Shown: positions 57,484-64,000 of the stretch, piece after piece
Position numbering within the stretch: position 1 is the stretch's first letter
Layout of the letters: the number at the start of each line of letters is the position of its first letter
Source: Sesamum alatum
Taxonomy: Eukaryota; Streptophyta; Magnoliopsida; Lamiales; Pedaliaceae
Length of the DNA: 64,000 nt
Direction: 5' to 3'
Assembly (NCBI GenBank): GCA_034509735.1
Contig: JACGWO010000003.1
Coordinates: 38,734,873 to 38,798,872 of the forward strand
Notes under the pieces: model-generated
The model's input: the letters and a program-made list of their open reading frames with translations, nothing else
Told to the model about the DNA's origin: nothing
Databases searched by the model: none
Program-made: the position numbers and the translations under genes

Positions 57484-57889
57484 TACAAATAATAGTTATG
57501 TTCAAAATTAAGTTCAAATCGTTGACCGCGTATCAAGCCTTGTTATTTTTAAGAAGATAGATGATCATCGACTATACATCTTATACAAAATAAATAATTA
57601 ATGATAGCTATAATGAATTCTAAAGAAAAAGTAGAAGACCTGGTGGAAATGAGCATTTGAAGTCAAGCATAAAAGATTAAAGTAGTATCTTACACAGTAG
57701 ATTACGCGTCAGCACATTCTTAATTATTGTTATTGAGCCATTCAATAAAATATAATTTTAGTGATAAAATATTGAATCATAATTCTAAAATTTATCACTA
57801 AAAACTTATACTAAGTGACAACAAATTTTGTTTTGTCACAACATAATTATCAGGGATTAAAATTGTACATAAATTGTCATTGTAATTAG

Positions 57890-58078
57890 TTGGATATATT
57901 TATTACTATCTAAGTAATTTTGAGGTATTAGGACTATAAAATATTTATTTATTTATTGAATTTTGTTCTTTTATAATTAATTCTGATTTGTTATATAAAT
58001 TACTTATGTAAGGATCTGCGTGTCTTTTTACAATGGGGACAAACACTTAAGAGATTCATACATTTATATATAGTAAGT
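57890..58078 (-). mobile_element. Helitron 5'-end fragment, same family as 4836-7834
   Basis: ACAATGGGGACAAACACTTA and ATACATTTATATATAGTA match the right (5') end of the 3-kb Helitron at 7780-7834. Confidence 0.55.
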
Positions 58079-58583
58079 ATAATTTAAATTATAAAAGAAC
58101 CTATTTTTCAAGTTAATACATTTTTACCTGGCATCTGATTTCATTAGGGACGTTGTCGGCAAAACCGCAAAAGTGAAGATGTCACAGAAAGTATAATTTT
58201 TTTTTTTGTAATTTATCGAATTTGGAGGAGTGTTTTTTGTAGCGAATGAAAATTTGTAGGGAGATATATTAATGGTAGGGTAGATTATATGGACAATAAA
58301 TTTCTATAGACCTATACTTTAGGATTTTTAACAGATTTTTATTTTATTATAAAGAAAAGATTATATTTGATATTGTTTGTTTCTAGTATTAAAAAAATTA
58401 TCTGTATTAAATTTAAATTTTTCATTAAATTTTCTTGAAGCTTGAATGTTTTGTTATTTCCCTTTTTTTTAATCAAATAGAGGTAACCACCAATAACTCC
58501 ATATAGTTTTTTGTAAAAAAATAAAAGCCCAGAAAAATCGAAAAAGTTTGGAGAAAAATGAAGAAAGACCTTAGAAGTGACTC

Positions 58584-58870
58584 ATTGTCCCACATTGGAA
58601 AAGCATAAGCTAAGCTTATGAACTTTATACTATAAATCAGGAAAAGTTTTAGCCAAGCTTATTGTCCCACATTGGAAAACATAATTCAAGTTTAAGTACT
58701 TGAGTCTATAAATAAGGAATAATTTAAGTCAAGCTTATTGTCCCACATTAAAAAACATAATCCAAATTTAAGTACTTGAGGCTATAAATAAGGAATAGTT
58801 TAAACCAATCATATTATCTCACGTTGGAGAAGTATAAGCAAAAATTAAAGACTTGAGGTTATAAATGTAG
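58584..58870 (+). repeat. Four 76-77-bp tandem units with snRNA-type USE and TATA boxes
   Basis: Units carry ATTGTCCCACATTGG (at about 58585, 58661, 58737; decayed ATTATCTCACGTTGG at 58813) and CTATAAAT some 32 bp later (58630, 58705, 58782, 58859). This matches the plant snRNA upstream element RTCCCACATCG and TATA box with Pol II-like spacing. No snRNA coding sequence follows. Similar boxes also occur in plant repeats. Confidence 0.7.
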
Positions 58871-59023
58871 AAAAATTCTAATTAGTTAAATTTTTAATTA
58901 TAACGATAAAAATTAAATTATTTTTTAAAAAAAGTCCGCACACTGCACATTCTTAGTAGTTTCAATATATTATTATTTATGTTTTCTTTGATTATTATAA
59001 TAAATAGGCTTACTTTCTATCAT
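58871..59023. other. AT-rich spacer
   Basis: Nothing recognised; no snRNA-like sequence follows the tandem array. Confidence 0.4.
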
Positions 59024-59425
59024 TGGATTAAATGTAGTTTTAATCTTGTAACTTAAGTTATTTGGCGTTTTCATTATTTAATTTTTTTAGGGTTGTAATT
59101 TGGTCTCTCACCTTTCAAATTTTCGCGATTTCAGTCTTTTTGTTCGTCGAAGTCCATCTCCACCAACGAGAAGGGTGAACCCGAGGAAAAAATGACTAAA
59201 ATTACGATAACTAAAAAGATAAAGGACCAATGTGCTACCTTTAAAAGTTAAAGAATAAAAATGCTAACTTAAATGAATTTATAGGAACAAACGCCCCAAT
59301 TTTGAAATATCAAGTGAACGGAACATGCATTTTTCCCACGAGAAGTGTGAACTCCGGCAAAAAAAAGTACTAAAATCAAAAAAATTAAAAAGATGCAAGA
59401 CCAAAATGCTATCCTAGAAAATTAA

Positions 59426-60282
59426 GGCCTCCTTTACTTATTGGGTATGAATTGATTAAAATGTGGGGTAAATTATATCTACCTCCCTGAGGTTTGGCAT
59501 AATTACAAATACCCCCTCGTTGTTTGAAAAATTACAAATACCCCCCTGAGGTTTGTGACCGTCTAACAAATAACCAATTTTCATCATTTTTTATGGGTGA
59601 ACTGACCAAAATGTCCTTGTGCACTGAATTATTTTTATTTAATTCTTAAATTATTTTTGGACAACAATGTGCAGGGAGATGTTTCTTAAGTTTTTTTACA
59701 CAAATGAGCAATAATGCAATTTTCCTTGATCGATTTTTCTATATTCTAATAAAAATTTCAAGGGCAAAATGGTCCATTTCAGGCATTTGGTTAAAAATTA
59801 CAAACCTCAGGGGGGTATTTGTAATTTTTCAAACAACAAGGGGGTATTTATAGTTATACCAAACCTCAAGGGAGGTAGATGTAATTTAACCTAAAATGTG
59901 ATTAAAGTAGTGATAAGAAAAAATTGTGATTGTTTAGGAATGTGTTTACTTGTATTTGAACATGTAGGATTAGATCATGATTGTTGTTGACTTTTATGTA
60001 TTTGTAATAGTGATTTTTATGAATGGTCACATCATGGACATGGTAGGTGGAGAACTAAATTGATTTTACAAGGACAAATTGGGTATAAAATTATAAAAGG
60101 TGAGGACATGGTGGGCCATGGTGATAACATAATTTTGAAGGGGAATTCTTGATCTGTATCAGCCGAAAATCACGACTAGTGTCGAACTTCGAGGCTTAAT
60201 CTCGGGCTTGGACTTTTAAAAGTAAACACATTACTAGCAGGGATTAGCCATGATATCATAGCTAATCCTTGCAAGTAATGCC
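59426..60282. mobile_element. PIF/Harbinger-like element with TAA TSD
   Basis: Ends GGCCTCCTTTACTT and AAGTAATGCC; 3-bp duplication TAA (59423-59425, 60283-60285). Inserted in the M3 element. No transposase frame. Confidence 0.6.
59466..59891. mobile_element. Mutator-like MITE, family M1, innermost of three
   Basis: 426 bp, with exact 9-bp duplication TAAAATGTG (59457-59465, 59892-59900). Confidence 0.9.
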
Positions 60283-60359
60283 TAAAGGATGAAATGCCAA
60301 ATGACTTAGGTTACAGACCAAAAATGCATTAAACCCAACATTATAGATTACAAGTACAC

Positions 60360-60830
60360 CACACATGGATTAAATAAATTTTTGTCCCGTAACGTAGATC
60401 ATTGGCTTTTGGTTCTTTAACTTTTTTAGAGTGTATTTTGGTCCGACGTCTTCTTAATTTTCGCAATTTCAGTCCTTTGATTCACCAGAGTTCACCTCCA
60501 CCGACTATAAGGGTGAAATCAACGAAAAAAGGACAAAAAATTGAAAAAGTTACAAAACCAAAATGCTAATCTGAAAAAGTTAAATGACAAAAACGTTGCA
60601 GAAATAGATCAATAGCAACAAAACCTCAATTTTTAAAATATCACGTAAGAGGCAAACGCATTTTTCTGGTGAGAATTATGAATTCTGGCAAAAAAAAAAA
60701 AAAAAAAAGAAAAAGACTAAAATCACGAAAATTAAAAAAAAAATGTAGGACCAAATGTTATTCCAAAAAAATTAAAGGACAAATCACCAAATAACCTATG
60801 TTATGGATCAAAAATACATTTAAAACACAC
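60360..60830. mobile_element. M3 palindromic element
   Basis: Left arm GGATTAAATAAATTTTTGTC, right arm GGATCAAAAATACATTT; GTTCACCTCCACCGAC inside. A run of A is at about 60680-60698. Confidence 0.55.
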
Positions 60831-61069
60831 AACACATTTAATTCAACGGTGAAATCTTACACAAATAATTCTAAAATATACACACTACACTAACACCCTT
60901 GAGGGATGACCTATAATTTTATAAAACATAAGAATGTTTGTGTAATTAAATTTAATTTTAGGTGATAACGATATAATTATCCTTATAAAAATGATATTAA
61001 AGAGCATTAATGGAAATCATCTATGTTAATTGCAAACAATTGTGTTGATAATATATATATATATACATA

Positions 61070-61298
61070 TCATAAACAAAGAACATAATGTACATGTTAG
61101 GTGTTGAATCAAAATAAATTATTAAAAAGCTGAATATTGAAGAGGTTTAGATCACATTTAACAACCATATATACCTAACAAAAAAAGTCATTCATTCCTG
61201 TGGAAGCTTTGCTGAATTAGTTAACTCATCGGCGAAGACGGCAATGTTGAATTATAATTCTTGATTTACATATATGTACTTTTTTTTTTCTGGATAAG
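61070..61298 (+). repeat. Repeated upstream segment
   Basis: Same block as 45230-45455 (AACAACCATATATACC, GAAGACGGCAATGTTG). Confidence 0.65.
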
Positions 61299-61790
61299 TA
61301 AAAATTGTGACACGCAATATCTGTGCGCATAAGTTTTAATAATATTTTTATTTTATCGAAATTCATAATTTATTCTGGTATTTTAAAATTTACCTTTGCC
61401 TTACCATTCACATATAAAACCTGTCTGATAATTTTTTTTTCTAATACATTAATTGATGATGTAATATTTTTACTCAAAATTAAATTAAAATTTTAAAACT
61501 TTGAAGAATATTTGTTATATTGATAATGACGATTATATATATGCAACACAAACACTAATATGTTATTTTTATTTCAATTAAACAATTATTAAAGTTAAAC
61601 AAAATTAGAGTAAATTTAATTTTTTAGTATATGCAATTGCATGAAAATTTAATTTTCTAAAGAAACTTATTCAGTTACATGAGTTGGAAGTTGAAGGGCA
61701 TTTCTGATATTATAATAATTTGATGTAGTGGTATAAAAAATTACTACTTTGTATCTGTAAGACCCTTCTCGTTTATACTAGTATTGATTA
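61299..61790 (-). mobile_element. Helitron remnant
   Basis: The minus strand near 61780 reads GAGAAGGGTCTTACAGATAC and TTTTTATACCACTACATCAA, as in the units at 18437 and 18785. The paralogous site near 55965 is uninterrupted. The terminal CTAG has decayed. Confidence 0.6.
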
Positions 61791-62089
61791 TGTTTATTAA
61801 ATTTATATCAAGATTCCATCTCTTAATAAATAATATAGTTTTTTTTATATAGGTAAGCACGTGGTGGAGTATGTACGTAGTATGTAAAAATAGTTGTAAT
61901 GTTCAAAACTCCAAATCTTTGACCGCGTATGAAGTCTTGTTATGTTCTGAGAAGATCGATCATCAAACATCAATACAAAATAATTAACTCGAAGACTTGG
62001 TGGGATGAGCATTTCAAGTCAGCCCACAAAAGTTTAAAGTAATATCTTACGGAGCAGATTAGGCATAAGCATGTCCTTAAATATTATTA

Positions 62090-62522
62090 GGGTAAATTAC
62101 AGTCTCTCTTGAAATTTGGTATAATTATAAATACTTTTTTATTGGTTTGAAAATTATGAATAATCCCTGATTTTAACGTCTGTTTAACAAGCAACCAATT
62201 TCGTTAGATTTTCATTCAATTTTTATGATGAACTGCCCAAAATATCCTTTTGGATATAAGTTATAAATTTATATATTAAAATATTTTAATGAAATAATAT
62301 TTTTTATGCTTATTTATTTTACGCACCCTTAGATTCTTTTACATTTTTTCAAGTATTTCTTGAAAAAATAAAAGATTCACACGAGTAGAATAGTACTTTT
62401 ATATCTCCGTATAGAGACTACATAGCTATTTTTCATTTGAGGAGGGTATTAATAATTTTCAAATAACAAAAGGGGTATTTATAATTATGACAAATCTCAT
62501 GGGAGGTAATTGTAATTTACCC
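62090..62522. mobile_element. Mutator-like MITE, family M1, diverged
   Basis: GGGTAAATTACAGTCTCTC to GGTAATTGTAATTTACC; no clean target duplication. Confidence 0.7.
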
Positions 62523-62859
62523 TTATTGTGGTATTTTTTAAAGAAAAAAATGAAAAAAAAATAAAAATAAAATGACACAGTAAGGGTAAATTATTGAGGG
62601 ATTAAATATAATTTTATTTGTATCTTTTGCATTTTGACATTTTATTTCCTTTATCTTTTTAGGATTAAAAATTCATATAAAGTCAAAGTAAACAATACCT
62701 TGAACGATAGGACACCAATTTGAGTCGCCTAGCCCATTATTTGATACTCAGATTTGGAAAAAATCATTTGACGTGGACAAAAGAAATAAACAAAGGAAGC
62801 GGTTAGACTTTCCGCAGGTTAACAGAGAGAATCACACGATTTGATTGTTATATTGAACT

Positions 62860-63038
62860 AGTCATATGAAATAGCTAACAACTGAGTTGTGGAGCAGAAT
62901 TCCAAATATAAAATCCTTGGCTCCAACTATGGTTTGTGTAACCAAAACTCGACTACAAAATTTAAATTTTGATTTTTCAAAGTAGAAATCACACTGCAGT
63001 CCTCCAAGCCGCGAGCTTTCCAGTTTGCACAATCGGCG
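62860..63038 (+). promoter_or_regulatory. Promoter/leader region of copy F
   Basis: AATAGCTAACAACTGAGTTG and TTTTTCAAAGTAGAAATCAC repeat the upstream regions of copies D (46672) and E (49240). The leader ends TTTGCACAATCGGCG before ATG at 63039. Confidence 0.6.
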
Positions 63039-63310
63039 ATGGCAATGGAGCAGCAAACCAAATACTGCGGCAACATTCTTTACCCCCAAGGCCCAGCACG
63101 CAATACCAATTCACAAACCGTTGATGGCTTCCTCAAGCGCGCAGGCAGATAGTGAAGCGGACCTGCTGTACCCCCAACGCCCTCGCATAGGAAGGCGAGT
63201 AAAGCACTTTTGAGAAAACACATAAAGACACAAGATGTGCCTTCGCACATCAGCCCCTCTACAGGACAGCTTTTTCAACTTTGCTCCCCTTAATGGGTCA
63301 GAGGACACTG
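63039..63310 (+). pseudogene. Copy F exon 1: alternative first exon, frameshifted
   Basis: Starts MAMEQQTKYCG and meets TAG after about 37 codons. Other frames show SSSAQADSEADLLYP and, later, TGQLFQLCSP-type sequence corresponding to copy E's STGPILNFASL. Donor CACTG^GTAAAA. The exon is 272 bp against 166 in E, with extra DNA near 63190-63240. Confidence 0.6.
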
Positions 63311-63453
63311 GTAAAAACATTGTGTTTGTTTGAATTCAGATATATGAAAACGGAATACTCCATTCTTCATTCGTCTAAGTAGAAAGATTGCTCAAACTGT
63401 CCCTACAACATGAAGAACCTAATCTGGGCAGCCTATATTTTCATAATGCACAG

Positions 63454-64000
63454 CGCCAGCACGAGGCGCCAGCACGAGCGCCACACGAACGCCGCGCCCA
63501 GCGCCAGCACCAGCACGAACGGCCGGCGCCAGCGCCAGCACCAGCACCAACGCCAGCACCAGCGCCAGCGCCAGCGCCAGCACCAGCACCAACGCCAGCG
63601 CCAGCGCCAGCACCAGCACCAACGCCAGCACCGGCGCAGACTGTAAATGCGGAAACTGATCAGAAGAACACGGAGGGGAAAGATTTGAAAGAGTACTGAC
63701 ACTACACACAGCTGCACTGGAGAGGTAACTGGAGGCAGCAAAACAGATCTTTGACGACGATCCGGCCGCAAGACAGGCGGTTATTGATCTCATGCAAGGA
63801 ACCGCACTTCACAGCGGCATTAGGGTGGAGAAGCAATTCATTTGTGCAAAAAGTTGATTGCGCAATGCCGGAAGATTCACTAGCGGCCAAGGACAGAAAT
63901 GGGGGACACAGCTTTAAATGGTTGCTGCAGCGTTGGCAACATAGCAGCAGCAACTATTTAGTTCATAGAAAGTCAGATTACTTTACATACCAAACTCCGT
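63454..64000 (+). pseudogene. Copy F exon 2: ankyrin exon with a proline-alanine tract, cut by the window end
   Basis: Follows ATAATGCACAG. A hexanucleotide repeat gives a Pro-Ala/Thr tract, then QTVNAETDQKNTEGKDLKEY and a stop: GAGTACTGACACTAC lacks a base against GAGTACTTGCCACTAC. Later parts (ALHSGIRVEKQF) need further frame changes. Homology to 21243-21600 continues to the edge. Confidence 0.7.
63500..63636 (+). repeat. Hexanucleotide (CCAGCN)n repeat
   Basis: About 20 units of CCAGCG/CCAGCA/CCAACG. The block CACCAGCACCAACG recurs at 63539, 63581 and 63611, spacings 42 and 30 bp, multiples of 6. Absent from exon 2 of copies A, B, C and E. Confidence 0.85.

Larger units (their letters stand above)
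59024..60336. mobile_element. M3 palindromic element carrying two nested insertions
   Basis: Left arm GGATTAAATGTAGTTTTAAT, right arm AAAAATGCATTAAACCC. Its sequence runs CCTAGAAAATTAA, is interrupted at 59426, and resumes AGGATGAAATGCCAAATG at 60286. Confidence 0.65.

Noticed and set aside
58584..58870. A U-snRNA gene
   Set aside because: Promoter-like boxes are present, but no U1-U6-like sequence or 3' box follows.

Overview
This window is AT-rich plant nuclear DNA, most likely from a eudicot. The signs are a Copia-type retrotransposon with plant-style LTRs, ankyrin/PGG membrane-protein genes (a plant-expanded family), GT-AG introns, TA microsatellites, and many MITEs, Helitrons, hAT, CACTA, PIF/Harbinger-like and LINE remnants. 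I cannot name the species; an asterid is a guess. Only one gene family is coding here. The GC-rich and low-complexity reading frames look like chance products of repeats.

The locus is a decayed cluster of ankyrin-repeat/PGG-domain genes with at least six copies or part-copies. Copy A (+, 3057-11878) has exons 1-4 and lacks the membrane exons. Copy B (+, 16477-25141) has all seven exons but a shattered exon 1 and a frameshift in exon 6. Copy C (-, 38227-30475) is the best preserved: all seven exons can be placed, and it can be read through if a splice acceptor 23 bp downstream is used in exon 6. Copies D (46816-47937), E (49309-50541) and F (63039 to the window end) are first exons with little or no ankyrin exon. 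A promoter-only remnant lies at 55195-55285. A and B are one large direct duplication (about 1632-12236 against 14345-22589); the duplicated DNA also carries elements that predate it.

The most notable biology is exon 1. In A, B and C it encodes a domain resembling the N-terminal Gag of Copia retrotransposons, joined at a conserved phase-1 junction to ankyrin repeats and a four-helix PGG membrane domain. In D, E and F the same promoter and MxSS-type leader lead instead into a short Ser/Pro/Gln-rich exon with the same splice phase. The family therefore seems to have two interchangeable N-terminal modules. Nothing in the window shows what the Gag-like module does.

The space between exons is mostly transposable elements. 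Paralogous empty sites allow several to be delimited to the base: a Copia LTR end (1631), a 3.0-kb Helitron (4836-7834), a 1.6-kb solo LTR (8349-9953), a 1.7-kb chain of Helitron units (17536-19266), a CACTA MITE (55454-55898) and a 1.4-kb palindrome (56088-57483). Palindromic Mutator-like MITEs with 9-bp target duplications fill introns and flanks, some nested three deep. A four-unit tandem array at 58584-58870 repeats a plant snRNA-type upstream element plus TATA box.

The stretch from about 10.7 to 17 kb differs from its paralogues mainly by scattered one-base insertions and deletions. This looks like uncorrected long-read consensus error, so frameshifts there should not be taken at face value.
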